Shown here piece by piece: positions 27,181 through 38,356 of a DNA stretch of 64,000 nt (position 1 is its first letter; every line of letters starts with the position of its first letter). Below the pieces are notes generated by a model that saw only the letters and a program-made list of their open reading frames with translations, was not told the DNA's origin and did no database searches. The position numbers and the translations under genes were made by a program. Origin of the DNA: Stenotrophomonas maltophilia (GTDB taxonomy: Bacteria; Pseudomonadota; Gammaproteobacteria; Xanthomonadales; Xanthomonadaceae); NCBI RefSeq assembly GCF_004684085.1, contig NZ_SRHZ01000024.1, positions 1 through 64,000 of the forward strand. The letters run 5' to 3'.

Positions 27181-27631
27181 GGCTGTGCTTCCGCAGGGAA
27201 AGGGTGAAGGTCTGCTGGCGTATTTCGCCATCGGCGGTGAAGTGCTTGCTGGTGGCTTCGACCTTGTCGATCACCCACAGGCCGAGGTTGCCGCCACGGC
27301 CGGTCAGCAGCCGCTGTGGCGCGCCCTGTGCGGCCAGCCTGCGCAGCTCCGACATCTGGTTGCCCTTGCCGCGGAACTCGTGATTCAACACCCCTGGCAG
27401 TGTCATGGTGGCCTGGCCTGGACCGATGTACTGCAGGGCGGCCAACTGGCCCACACGCTCCTGGGCCTGCCAACGGAACTCGTTGGATTGCTGGATCTCC
27501 TGGAACACCGCGGTGTTGAGGCTGAACTTGAAGCCGCCCAGCATCAGTAGCACGGGCGCGTTGCCTGAGTCGTTGCTCTGGAAACCAGGCAGCAGCTTGT
27601 CGAGGGTTGCGGTTACGAACTCGCGCTTCAT
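27164..27631 (-). CDS. Tail protein gpU (P2-like)
   Basis: The 155-residue product starts MKREFVTATLDKLLPGFQ and contains MLMLGGFKFSLNTAVFQEIQQSNEFRWQAQERVG from the family, close to P2 gpU length. In R-pyocin structures the corresponding protein is the ripcord-like connection between tube and hub. It starts 2 bases after the tape-measure stop. Confidence 0.88.
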   Translation of the reverse strand: MKREFVTATLDKLLPGFQSNDSGNAPVLLMLGGFKFSLNTAVFQEIQQSNEFRWQAQERVGQLAALQYIGPGQATMTLPGVLNHEFRGKGNQMSELRRLAAQGAPQRLLTGRGGNLGLWVIDKVEATSKHFTADGEIRQQTFTLSLRKHSHGTNV

Positions 27632-27633
27632 GC

Positions 27634-30084
27634 TTAGTTCCTGTCTCCGAGGGTGGCGCGGGCCTGCACGGCCTGTTGGTGCTGCAGTGCATTGGCGGTA
27701 CGCCGCGCCAGGGCTTCGCTGGATTCCCCGGGCTGCTGGTGGATGGTGATGTTGTTGGTCTGTTGCTGCTGCACGGTCGTGGGCATGGGTGGGGCGCCCG
27801 AGGGCATCGACGGCGCCTGTCGCCCTTGCTGTGCGCTGCCGAGGTCGGCCATGCGCCGCTTCAGGCCATCACCGTCGTTGCTGCCTACCGCGTAGGCGAC
27901 ACGTGCCATGTCACCGATGCCGCCGCCGCCGTTGGCGGCCATGGAGCCATACACGGCCTTGCCCACGTTTGCGCGGTCAAGGGCGATACCGGCGCCTTCG
28001 ACGGCCTTGTCCTTGAGGAAGCCAAGGCCACCGCCCACTTTGTCTGCCACCCAGCTGATGCCGTCCAGCAACGGCTGCAGCTTGCCCATGATCCAATCGA
28101 TGGCTGCGCCTGCCGATGCCATGATCGCGTCCCAGGCACCGCCCAACGTGACGGTGATCCAGCCGGCAGCCATGCCCAGCATTTCGCCCAGCCAGACAAC
28201 GGTCTGCACCACGCCCCCGATGACCTGGATGACCATGCGGAAGTTGGTCAGCAGGGCCTCACCCACCAGCGAGCCGATCTCGGCCACGCGCGAAAGCTCG
28301 TTGCCGGTGTACTGCGCCGGCTCCAGCATCCTGGACAGCCAGTCCCAGGCCTGTCCGATCAGCCCGCTCATGACTTCCCATGCCGGACGCAGCGGTTCGA
28401 CGGCACGCATCAGTTCGCCCATGGCAGCGGTACCTGCGCCGCTGAGGCCTTCCCAGACGCCACCGAGGAAGGCCTTGATGGGCTCCCAGTACTTGCGCAC
28501 CAGTAGTGCACCGGCGGTGATGGCTGCAATGGCCAGCGTGATCGGTCCTCCGCCGATGGCACCGACAGCAGTGGCGACCACGCGGAAGCCGGACGCCAGG
28601 CGCATGGCGGTCGGTCCGAACTGCCCCAGCTGGGCCAGCAGGCTTCCGCCGCGGAACAGTTCGAAGGCTTTCTGCACGGCCAGGATCGGGCCCTGCAGGA
28701 AGGTCCAGGCATAGCGCACGCCGAGCACGGCGGTGCGCATGCCCATCATGCCAACCACGACCTGGGTGGTGTTGGCGATCAGCTTGGGATTCTCCTGCAC
28801 GAACGAGGTCACCCCGTTCAGCAGCTCGGTCAGCTTCACCGCCGCTTCGCCGACCGCGGGCAGCAGGGCGGTACCGAAGGCTTTGGACAGATTGTCGACG
28901 GCGATCTTCGCGCCTTCGATCTTTTCCGGATCGCTCTGGATTTTTGCTGCAAAGCCGGCATCGGTGGTGCCTGACGACGCGTACAGGGCCTTGTCGCGGA
29001 TCCGGGCGTATTCATCCCAGTTCTGGATCATCGGGCGCACGAAGTTCTGCGCCTGTGCATCGCCGAACAGCTTGCCGATCTTTGCCTGGTCGCCCGAGGT
29101 GGCCTGGATGATGCCCTGCATCGCTGCATCGAACGGATTGCCGCCGGTGGTCTGCGCCTCGTTGATGATCCTGCGCAGGTCCAGCTTGAAGCCCTTCTTG
29201 GCCCTGGCCTGCAGGTCCGGCGAGAGGATGCTGGCCATGAAGCGCTGCATGTTGCCGGCCGCTTCGTCGGCACCACCGGCGCCCTGGCGGGCGACATCCA
29301 GCGCCGCACCCATGGTGGCCGCGGCTGCATTGCCATGCATCTGCAGCGACTGGAACGCGCTGCCAAGCACCGGAAGCGCGCCTGCCATGTCCTTCAGGCC
29401 GACGCCGCCATCCTTGCCGGCTACGACAAGTACGTCCAACGCTGACTGCAGGCCACTGGGGTCGATCTTCAGCGCCTGCTGCAGGCCGGACGCAGCCAGG
29501 GTCACGTCGTCGATGCTTTCGCCGGTGGCGGTGGTGGTGCGGCCGATCGCGCCGAGGCTGGCCTGTGCGGCCTGCGCGTCGATGCCGGCGCCAACCAGTT
29601 GGCTGATCGCGCGCTGCAGTTCACCGGCGCCCTGATAGGTGCGTCCGGATTCGGCCAGGATGGTCTCGCCCAGTGCCTCGACCTGGGAGCGGGTCAGGTT
29701 GGCGGCGTTGCCGATGGCCTGGTTCTCGCGTACGAAGCCGGCCGCGTTCTCCACCGGCTTGGCCAGCGTGGTGATGGCATTGCCGAGCATGCCACGGGCA
29801 TCGCCGAATGCCGATCCGAGCTTTTCACGCTTCTCGAGATTGGCCGTGCGCTTGTCTTCGATGCGTTGCAGTGCTTCCTGCGAGGCGCGCAGCGCGTCGG
29901 CTTCGATGCGCATGCGGGCGAACTGGCTGCTCGACCTGCCCATGAGGTTGAGCTTGCGCTCGAGCTTGTCCGCTTCATCGCCAAGACGCTTCAGGCCATC
30001 GTTGCTGAAGGACAGCGCGTCCTGCAGCGACTTGGAGACCGAGCCGCCGATCGTGATCGTTGTCGTTTGAACGTTACTCGCCAT
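27634..30084 (-). CDS. Tail tape-measure protein, P2 gpT-like
   Basis: An 816-residue protein, almost exactly P2 gpT length, which predicts a tail of about P2 length. It begins MASNVQTTTITIGGSVSKSLQDALSF. It has an N-terminal coiled coil (LKRLGDEADKLERKLN), the phage tape-measure core near residues 100-330, and a hydrophobic middle (VRYAWTFLQGPILAVQKAF, then ITLAIAAITAGALLVRKYWEP). The C-terminal part is Gly/Ala-rich and ends in Gln-rich repeats. The ATG overlaps the stop of the E' frame. Confidence 0.93.
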   Translation of the reverse strand: MASNVQTTTITIGGSVSKSLQDALSFSNDGLKRLGDEADKLERKLNLMGRSSSQFARMRIEADALRASQEALQRIEDKRTANLEKREKLGSAFGDARGMLGNAITTLAKPVENAAGFVRENQAIGNAANLTRSQVEALGETILAESGRTYQGAGELQRAISQLVGAGIDAQAAQASLGAIGRTTTATGESIDDVTLAASGLQQALKIDPSGLQSALDVLVVAGKDGGVGLKDMAGALPVLGSAFQSLQMHGNAAAATMGAALDVARQGAGGADEAAGNMQRFMASILSPDLQARAKKGFKLDLRRIINEAQTTGGNPFDAAMQGIIQATSGDQAKIGKLFGDAQAQNFVRPMIQNWDEYARIRDKALYASSGTTDAGFAAKIQSDPEKIEGAKIAVDNLSKAFGTALLPAVGEAAVKLTELLNGVTSFVQENPKLIANTTQVVVGMMGMRTAVLGVRYAWTFLQGPILAVQKAFELFRGGSLLAQLGQFGPTAMRLASGFRVVATAVGAIGGGPITLAIAAITAGALLVRKYWEPIKAFLGGVWEGLSGAGTAAMGELMRAVEPLRPAWEVMSGLIGQAWDWLSRMLEPAQYTGNELSRVAEIGSLVGEALLTNFRMVIQVIGGVVQTVVWLGEMLGMAAGWITVTLGGAWDAIMASAGAAIDWIMGKLQPLLDGISWVADKVGGGLGFLKDKAVEGAGIALDRANVGKAVYGSMAANGGGGIGDMARVAYAVGSNDGDGLKRRMADLGSAQQGRQAPSMPSGAPPMPTTVQQQQTNNITIHQQPGESSEALARRTANALQHQQAVQARATLGDRN

Positions 30085-30495
30085 GTACCGGCAATCCCTG
30101 TATCCACCAGATGAACTTCGACACCCGCAGCGTCATGATCTCGCCCAGTCCCCAGCCGGTATGGCCGGCCAGGGCGAGCGCTCCCTGCCTGATCTGCGGC
30201 AGGGTCAGGTGGTAAAAAGCGCGACACCGGCCTGCAGGCGGGCGTAGTCACGCAGCGGCATCTTGCGCACGTCGTCGGGTGCGATCTCGCACAGGTTGGC
30301 GATCATGCGGACTTCGCGCTGGGCATCGGTGCCCTTGTCGTCCTGGTAGCGCTCCATGTCTTCCACGGTCGGCTCGCGCATGCGCAGCACGGCAGTGTCC
30401 ACGCCATTGACCTGGCGCGGGCGGGAGAGGGTGATTTCGGCATAGCCGTCGCGCTCGACGACAGTGTCGGTGCTGGTCTTGGTCTTGCTGGACAT
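30074..30495 (-). CDS. Tail assembly chaperone gpE+E' made by a -1 frameshift
   Basis: The gpE frame contains CTTTTTA (30219-30213, minus strand) three codons before its stop. A -1 slip there would continue as TAC-CAC-CTG-ACC through an open frame ending in TAA at 30076-30074, giving about 140 residues with C-terminal GWGLGEIMTLRVSKFIWWIQG. P2 and its relatives make E+E' by just such a -1 slip. The open extension, the slippery run and the overlap with the gpT start support the call; the frameshift itself is inferred. Confidence 0.75.
30205..30495 (-). CDS. Tail assembly protein gpE
   Basis: The 96-residue product starts MSSKTKTSTDTVVERDGYAEI and contains LRMREPTVEDMERYQ and VRMIANLCEIAPDDVRKMPLRDYARLQ, the pattern of P2 gpE and the related Mu-like gp41 chaperones. 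It escorts the tape measure during tail assembly. The slippery CTTTTTA lies close to its 3' end; see the E+E' entry. Between FII and T, as in P2. Confidence 0.88.
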   Translation of the reverse strand: MSSKTKTSTDTVVERDGYAEITLSRPRQVNGVDTAVLRMREPTVEDMERYQDDKGTDAQREVRMIANLCEIAPDDVRKMPLRDYARLQAGVALFTT

Positions 30496-30575
30496 GGATG
30501 TGTTCCTGGATATCGATGGAGTGCGGTGGATGCGGGGGCGCGATGCGCCCCCGTGTACTTCAGTGCGGTGCGGGC

Positions 30576-31079
30576 TCAGATGCCCAGCGCACCGCGGATG
30601 CCGGCCAGTGCGTCCACGCCGCCCTGGCGGGCGATCATGTTGGTCACGTCGATCTCCTGCACCACCTGCGCGCCATGGGTCAGCTTGTAGTAGCTCAGCG
30701 CCAGGCCGACCTTGACCGTGCCCTTCTCACCGACCTTGGTCTCGCCGCGGTCCAGCGACTTCACCTTGCCGCGCATGTTGTGCACGACCTGGGAGACCGT
30801 GCCGTCGTCCGCTTCCAGTGCTTCGCGGGCGGTGAAGCCGTATTCCTTGCTTTCGATGACGTGGAACTTGGACATGATTTCCGCGTCATCGGAAGCGAAG
30901 GTCACTTCGGCGGTCAGCTTTTCGTGGCCGAGTACGATCTCGGTCGGGGCGAGCATGCCACCGGCCTGGAAGTCCTCGGTCTTCAGCGTCAGCTTGGGGG
31001 CGGTGAAGGAGACCACGCTGCCGGCATAGCCCTTGCCGTCGACGTAGAAGTTGAAGTTCTTGCGGATCTTGCGCGCCAT
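30576..31079 (-). CDS. Major tail tube protein, P2 gpFII-like
   Basis: The 167-residue product starts MARKIRKNFNFYVDGKGYAG and ends GGVDALAGIRGALGI. These are the hallmarks of the FII tube family, along with IESKEYGFTAREALEADDG in the middle. It stacks in hexameric rings to make the rigid inner tube that punctures the target envelope. It starts 2 bases after the sheath gene. Confidence 0.93.
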   Translation of the reverse strand: MARKIRKNFNFYVDGKGYAGSVVSFTAPKLTLKTEDFQAGGMLAPTEIVLGHEKLTAEVTFASDDAEIMSKFHVIESKEYGFTAREALEADDGTVSQVVHNMRGKVKSLDRGETKVGEKGTVKVGLALSYYKLTHGAQVVQEIDVTNMIARQGGVDALAGIRGALGI

Positions 31080-31081
31080 GC

Positions 31082-32281
31082 TTAGAAGATCTCCGAGACG
31101 TAGTTGTTGTTCATGTGCATGCGGAAGGTCAGCTGCTCACCCGGGTAGGTCGGGGTGAAGTCGAAGTCCCAGTAGAAGCGGCCCTGGGCCACGCTGTCCG
31201 CTGCGTTCAGGTCGGGGTCGACCCAGCAGTTGCCGCCGAGGATCGCGCCCTGGGTCTTCAGACCGCGCAGGAAGGCATTGACGCCCTCGCGCACGTCATC
31301 GACGTAGGTCTTGCTGATACCGCGGTCAACGGCCCACAGATGGGCGGCCTCGAGGCTGTCGGCGATGATGTCGGCGGTGCGCACCACGCACAGGAACTGC
31401 CACTTGGCATCGATGCTGGCGGTGCGGTTGCCCCACAGGCGGAAGCCACCTTCACGGATGATGGTTGCCACGTTCGACTGGTTCAGCAGGTTGGCGCGGC
31501 TGGTTGCATCGGACAGCCCGAAGTCGATCGCACGTGCGGTACCGACCACACCGTTGAGCTCCAGGTTCGACGGCGATGCCCACCAGCCACGTTCGTTGTC
31601 GCTGCGGGCGATGGCGCCGGCCACGGCACCCGAGGCGTAGCGGGTGATGATGGCATCACCGGACTGCACCAGCAGTGCCGGGTCGACCACGTAGACACGC
31701 TTGGAGCCGGTCAGGGTGGTGGTGCTCTTGGCCGCCTCGTCGTTGCTGTTCGGGCCGTCCTTGATGATCACCGCGCGCAGCTTGTCGGCGATGCCCAGCA
31801 GTTCGGCCACGACCGGATTGGCCAGCAGCTCGGTGTCGCGCTTTTCGTGGGTGTGGGTGAAGCCCGGTACCGCCAGGATGCGCGGCTTGATGCCGACCAC
31901 CGACTTGGCAGCCAGCAGCGCGTGCACGCCGGTGTAGGCACCGGTCTGCGCATTCACGCCGCCCAGCACGTTGGCCAGGGTGTCGTTCTCGGTGGCGCCT
32001 TTCTCGACGCGGACGACGACGACGACGGCGTTGGACTGGTCGAAGATGGCGTCGAGCTGGCCCGGGAGGGTGCCCTCATCGACTTCGGTTGCGGCGTTGG
32101 CGAGCAGCTTGGCTGCCTGCGAACGCGAGGTCACCAGGACCGGAGTGTTGTACGGAAAGGCGGTCTTGTCGGCGCGGGGCGCGGTGCCCACGATGCCGAT
32201 GACGCTGGTCGAGGCAACAGCGATCGAGCGGGAACCACCATCGATGTTGACGACCTGCACGCCATGCAGAAATTCGGCCAT
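31082..32281 (-). CDS. Contractile tail sheath protein, P2 gpFI-like
   Basis: A 399-residue sheath protein starting MAEFLHGVQVVNIDGGSRSIAVASTSVIGIVGTAP, followed by PYNTPVLVTSRSQAAKLL and the core DYWVDP-like region GGNCWVDPDLNAADSVAQGRFYWDFDFTPTYPGEQLTFR. Length and motifs match P2 FI. A contractile sheath identifies the particle as R-type rather than F-type. Confidence 0.94.
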   Translation of the reverse strand: MAEFLHGVQVVNIDGGSRSIAVASTSVIGIVGTAPRADKTAFPYNTPVLVTSRSQAAKLLANAATEVDEGTLPGQLDAIFDQSNAVVVVVRVEKGATENDTLANVLGGVNAQTGAYTGVHALLAAKSVVGIKPRILAVPGFTHTHEKRDTELLANPVVAELLGIADKLRAVIIKDGPNSNDEAAKSTTTLTGSKRVYVVDPALLVQSGDAIITRYASGAVAGAIARSDNERGWWASPSNLELNGVVGTARAIDFGLSDATSRANLLNQSNVATIIREGGFRLWGNRTASIDAKWQFLCVVRTADIIADSLEAAHLWAVDRGISKTYVDDVREGVNAFLRGLKTQGAILGGNCWVDPDLNAADSVAQGRFYWDFDFTPTYPGEQLTFRMHMNNNYVSEIF

Positions 32282-32388
32282 GCGTTGTTTTTTCCTTGGT
32301 TGGGTGGGTGCTGCGGTCGCGAGCTGCGCCGCATGGGTACATGTTCGTATCTGGCCGCGGCTGGATTAATTGCAGCCGTGGCCCGGCA

Positions 32389-32973
32389 TCACGGTTGCGG
32401 CAGCGTGGGCACTTCGGGTTCGGGTGCAGCGACCATCACCCAGGCAGTGCTGGCTTCGTCGAAGGTGACCGGGTAGTTGCGGTCGCCGGGCGGCGCAAGA
32501 TCGGTGACCGTGGCCGGCAGTGCTACGCCGCGAGGTACGGCAGTGGCGAAGCTGGCATCGCGCTTGTTCCACAGGGGACGCGCGCTGTAGTCCGGCAGCA
32601 GGGTCCATTCGAGGCGGCTGGCATTCCACGCGTTGTATTGCGCCGTGGTGCCATCCAGCTTGAACGGTTCCGACAGGGTCACGTCCTTCGGCAAGGGCTG
32701 GCCGAGCGCGAGGCGATTCGGTACCGCCGTTGCCGTGCGCGTGTCCCACAGCATGCAGTTGCGGAAGTCGGCCACCGTTTCCCAGCGTGAGCCGTCGTCG
32801 GCCAGGCGCAGTGCCTGGTACTCGCCTGCAGGTTGGCGGGGGGCGACGTCCACGGTGAAGTCGGGCAGGTTCCATGCACCATCGGGCGAAGGCTGCAGGC
32901 GGACCTTGCCCATGTAAGCGCGGGTGTCGGGATCGTAGGAGTGCGCGAAGCGCGGTTCAGTAGGCAAGCTCAT
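32389..32973 (-). CDS. Tail fibre assembly / chaperone-like protein
   Basis: A 194-residue protein between fibre and sheath, the position of gpG/Tfa in P2. It starts MSLPTEPRFAHSYDPDTRAYMG and carries three repeated modules of the form W-x-T-V-A-D-F, W-N-K-R-D-A-S-F-A-T-A-V and W-D-T-R-T-A-T-A-V. Fibre chaperones of Xanthomonad phages look similar, though I cannot name the family with certainty. It probably folds or trimerises the fibre encoded just upstream. Confidence 0.6.
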   Translation of the reverse strand: MSLPTEPRFAHSYDPDTRAYMGKVRLQPSPDGAWNLPDFTVDVAPRQPAGEYQALRLADDGSRWETVADFRNCMLWDTRTATAVPNRLALGQPLPKDVTLSEPFKLDGTTAQYNAWNASRLEWTLLPDYSARPLWNKRDASFATAVPRGVALPATVTDLAPPGDRNYPVTFDEASTAWVMVAAPEPEVPTLPQP

Positions 32974-32977
32974 GTCC

Positions 32978-34495
32978 TCAGTACGCGATGCAATAGATCA
33001 TCCGCAGGCCGGCAGGCAGGTTGCGGTCGCCACCGGTGTTCTCCACCACGATGGCGTGGGTGTGTGCGCCGGCATCGGCAGCCGAAGCGGCATGGCCGTG
33101 GTCCCCGACCTGGGCGATGGAAATGGTGTGCGAGTGGGCGCCAGCGCCATTCATGCCGATGTTGTGGCCGTGCGCGCCCGCGCCGTCGGTAGTGAAACTG
33201 TGTGCATGGCCACCGGCCGGGCTGGTGTACGGCCAGGGGTTGTCGTAGTCCAGGTTGCCGCGCGAACCCATGTGGTTGTTGTAGTCGGCGCCCCACGGGT
33301 AGGTGGTACCCGATTCCGCGAACGCGGTGAGATGCTGGTGATCGCCCACCCAGGAGGTGCCACCGGTATGCCCGTGGTGACCCTGCGAATCGGTCCACGC
33401 ACCATGCGCGTGGTCGCCCACGGCACTGGCACTGGCGCCGTGGGAGTGCGCGCCGCCTGCGCCGACGGAGATGGCGTGGCTATGGTTGCCTGCTGTTGCC
33501 GCGCTGGCGCCATGGGCATGGCGGATCACCTCGCCCTGGGTGAAGCTGCCGACCGCGTCCGGGTTCAGCGTGTGGGTAACCACCGTGCCTTCCTGCATTG
33601 CCGGAAGGTTGAAGGTGGTTGCACCATCACCGGCACCGTAGCGGGTACCGATGGCTGCAAACAGTGCCGGATAGCTGGCACGCAGCACGGCGGCGCCGTT
33701 GCACAGCAGCATGCCGTTGGGTGCGGTGGCGCCGGCGAACAGGATCACCTGGCCAGGCACGTGCACGCTGGATGGCACGCCGGTCATGTTGCGCCAGTCC
33801 AGGTAGTGGGTGCCGTGGCGGCCATCGAGCAGGTCGGCGTCCAGGCCCTTGTCGGCGCCCTCATCCTTCAATGCGGCCGATTTCAGGCCCAATGCGGAAC
33901 GGAACGCAGCATCGGTGGCGATCGACAACAACGTGCGCACGAACTGGGTCGGTGCGCTGGCGCCGAAGCGCTTGTCGATGAACGCACGCAGGCCACGCGG
34001 GGTGACTGCACGTTGCGTGTCGGCACCGTCCTCGGTTTCGGTGGGGGTGGCCAGTTCGACCACGCCCTGCACCTCGGTGGTGGACGGCGGGTAGATGAAC
34101 TCGGCATTGCCGAACTCGATCAGCGCGGTATCGACTTCACTGAAGCGGGTATCGGTGGAGAGCAGCAGCATCGAGGCCGCGGTCTTCTCCATGATCGGAT
34201 CGGCCTGGCCGAAGGTTGCGAACAGCGTGCCGTCGCCCAGGTAGAGGCCGAAGCCCCGCAGGCTGTAGGCCGCTGCGCTGTCGTCGCGGATGGTTACGTG
34301 CAGCGTGTCATCGCCCACGGCCTTGCCGCCGAAGGTCGAGACACGCTTGATCTCGCCGGGCAGCGTGGTCTGCCCGGCCGACGGTGTGAACGCCGTGGAG
34401 GTCAGGCCGATCTCGGTGATCAGTACGGCACTGGTGCCGGTATTGGGTGGGTTGACCAGCCTGGCGAAGCCGGCGTCGGTGATTTTCAAGCGCAT
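32978..34495 (-). CDS. Tail fibre (receptor-binding protein) with collar domain and HxH needle
   Basis: The 505-residue product has a P2 gpH-like N-terminus (MRLKITDAGFARLVNPPNTGT) that would attach to the baseplate, a middle region with AVTPRGLRAFIDKRFG, and a phage tail collar domain (VILFAGATAPNGMLLCNG, residues about 250-300). The last 170 residues carry eleven H-x-H motifs in repeats such as GAHSHGASASAVGDHAHG. In T4 gp37 such motifs coordinate iron along a trimeric needle. This protein should set the killing spectrum of the tailocin. Confidence 0.9.
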   Translation of the reverse strand: MRLKITDAGFARLVNPPNTGTSAVLITEIGLTSTAFTPSAGQTTLPGEIKRVSTFGGKAVGDDTLHVTIRDDSAAAYSLRGFGLYLGDGTLFATFGQADPIMEKTAASMLLLSTDTRFSEVDTALIEFGNAEFIYPPSTTEVQGVVELATPTETEDGADTQRAVTPRGLRAFIDKRFGASAPTQFVRTLLSIATDAAFRSALGLKSAALKDEGADKGLDADLLDGRHGTHYLDWRNMTGVPSSVHVPGQVILFAGATAPNGMLLCNGAAVLRASYPALFAAIGTRYGAGDGATTFNLPAMQEGTVVTHTLNPDAVGSFTQGEVIRHAHGASAATAGNHSHAISVGAGGAHSHGASASAVGDHAHGAWTDSQGHHGHTGGTSWVGDHQHLTAFAESGTTYPWGADYNNHMGSRGNLDYDNPWPYTSPAGGHAHSFTTDGAGAHGHNIGMNGAGAHSHTISIAQVGDHGHAASAADAGAHTHAIVVENTGGDRNLPAGLRMIYCIAY

Positions 34496-34502
34496 GCGGG
34501 GT

Positions 34503-36693
<2,191 letters not shown>

Positions 36694-36695
36694 GG

Positions 36696-37034
36696 TTAGC
36701 GAACCTCGATTCCTTCGATGGTGATGGCCTCGCCGTCGGGCAGATGGATTCCGGTCACTGCCAGGATCATCACGCCGGGGGCGGGGAGGGAGACGTCGAC
36801 GTTCTCGACGTGGAGCCGCGGTTCCCATCGCGCGAGTGCGTCGATGGTTGCCGCGATCAGGTCCATGCGCAGCGAGCGGTTGGTCGGCGCATCGATCAGT
36901 TCGAACACGCGCGAGCCGTACTCGCGACGCAGTACGCGGGAGCCCAGGGGCGTGGTGAGAACGTCACGCACGGATTGATGCAGATGGGCCAGCCCATCCA
37001 GTGGTTTGCCTGTGTTGGCGTCGATTCCTCGCAT
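36696..37034 (-). CDS. Baseplate protein gpW (gp25-like sheath initiator)
   Basis: The 112-residue product begins MRGIDANTGKPLDGLAHLHQSVRDVLTTPLGSRVLRREYGSRVFELID, the classic GpW/Gp25 pattern. The equivalent subunit nucleates sheath assembly in contractile machines. The ATG at 37034 is preceded by AGAGG; the ATG at 37076 would add 14 unrelated residues. Confidence 0.92.
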   Translation of the reverse strand: MRGIDANTGKPLDGLAHLHQSVRDVLTTPLGSRVLRREYGSRVFELIDAPTNRSLRMDLIAATIDALARWEPRLHVENVDVSLPAPGVMILAVTGIHLPDGEAITIEGIEVR

Positions 37035-37086
37035 GGCCTCTATCGTCGTGGAGTGCGGGTTTTCAGGGCATTGCACGCGTGGCCGC

Positions 37087-37677
37087 TCAGGGCTGCGCGG
37101 GGGTGGTGGGTGCGGTTGGACCCTGTGCGGTGTGCGTGTGTGCCTTCAGGCCGATGGCGCCGGCCTTGACCTCGCCCGGTGTGCTGATGTCCTTGCCCGC
37201 ACTGATCGCACCGGTGACGTCCAGGTCGCCGGTCGCCTTGACCGACGGTGTGTCGAGCACGATCGATTCACTGGCGATCACCTGTGCACTTGCACAGTTG
37301 ACGATCACCTTGCCGCTGCCGACATTGACGGTCAGTGTGGTGGTTTCCCGGTCGTACTCGACAAAGCTGCCGTCGGCGAACTCGGTGCGCTGCCGCAGGT
37401 GCGAATCGGCCGGCGCCGGGAAACGATCCTGGTACAGGCTGCCAAGCACGAGTGCCTGGCCCGGGTCGCCATAGGGGCAGGCCAGTACCACCTGCTCACC
37501 TGGCTCAGGGGCGCACCAGCTGCGCACGCCGGGCCCGGCACGCCGTTCCAGCCAGTGAATCCAGTCGGTGAGCATCCCATCGGCATCAACGCGTACGCGG
37601 CCATTGGCCTCATCCAGCTCGCGCACGACGCCGATCATCAACAGGTTCCCGATCAGCCTGGCGTGTTCGGCGCTCAT
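37087..37677 (-). CDS. Central spike protein gpV
   Basis: A 196-residue baseplate spike. The N-terminal OB-fold region (VRELDEANGRVRVDADGMLTDWIHWLERRAG) is followed by a repetitive beta-helix stretch and a C-terminal HTHT motif; in P2 gpV and relatives the H-x-H at the tip binds iron. The spike pierces the outer membrane of the target cell. It overlaps the gene upstream by four bases. Confidence 0.92.
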   Translation of the reverse strand: MSAEHARLIGNLLMIGVVRELDEANGRVRVDADGMLTDWIHWLERRAGPGVRSWCAPEPGEQVVLACPYGDPGQALVLGSLYQDRFPAPADSHLRQRTEFADGSFVEYDRETTTLTVNVGSGKVIVNCASAQVIASESIVLDTPSVKATGDLDVTGAISAGKDISTPGEVKAGAIGLKAHTHTAQGPTAPTTPAQP

Positions 37678-38228
37678 GGTGCTGCTCCCTCGATGGGCTG
37701 GTAGCGGGCCTGGTGATCACGACCGATCTCCGGTACGAAGCTGTAGAAGGCCTGCGGCACCACGCCGCCGGTTTCTTCCCAGCTGTTACTGCCCAGCGCG
37801 ACCGGCAATGACCACTCGACCACCCAGGTGCGAAGCCCGGGCTGTGCCGTTGCGGCATCCTCGGGCAGTGCGGCGATCACTTCGATCGCTCCACTGGGAG
37901 CGCCGGGGAATCGGCCGAGCTGGTGCAGCCAGGTCGCCAGGGCAACGGCGCTGTTACGCAGCTGCAGCGCTGCGCCTGCATTGGCGGTGGCCACGACGAC
38001 GCGCGCTTCGAAGCGCAACATGGCCTGCAGCTGCCCACTGCCGTCGTCGTTGTCCTTGCCGCGATCACAGCGGGTCAGTGCCAGCAGGCAGGCCGGCGTG
38101 GCCAGTCCTTCAGCGCTTGCGTCGCGATAGAACTCGACGGTTGCGAAGCCTGGAAAGCGCGCGCGGATCGCGGCTTCGACAGCAGCATGCAGCACGTCGA
38201 GAGTGGAAGGTTGGGAGTCGGTCGCCAT
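37674..38228 (-). CDS. Probable tail terminator/collar protein (unassigned family)
   Basis: A 184-residue protein just upstream of gpV, starting MATDSQPSTLDVLHAAVEAAIRARFPGFATVEFY. I do not recognise the family by sequence. In R2 pyocin the gene directly before the spike gene encodes the collar that caps the tail; P2 has tail completion genes R and S here. Composition (alpha/beta, no membrane segment) is compatible. The four-base overlap with gpV shows it belongs to the tail operon. Confidence 0.55.
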   Translation of the reverse strand: MATDSQPSTLDVLHAAVEAAIRARFPGFATVEFYRDASAEGLATPACLLALTRCDRGKDNDDGSGQLQAMLRFEARVVVATANAGAALQLRNSAVALATWLHQLGRFPGAPSGAIEVIAALPEDAATAQPGLRTWVVEWSLPVALGSNSWEETGGVVPQAFYSFVPEIGRDHQARYQPIEGAAP

Positions 38229-38356
38229 GTCAGCTCGTACGTTGAATGGGAGGGCGCGCGCGATCGAGGGAGACGTGCGCTGTCTGCATGTAGTGTTGCC
38301 ATCACCTGGAGTGGGGGACATTGCAGGCGTGGCCGTGGCCGTGGCCTTGGCGCGGC

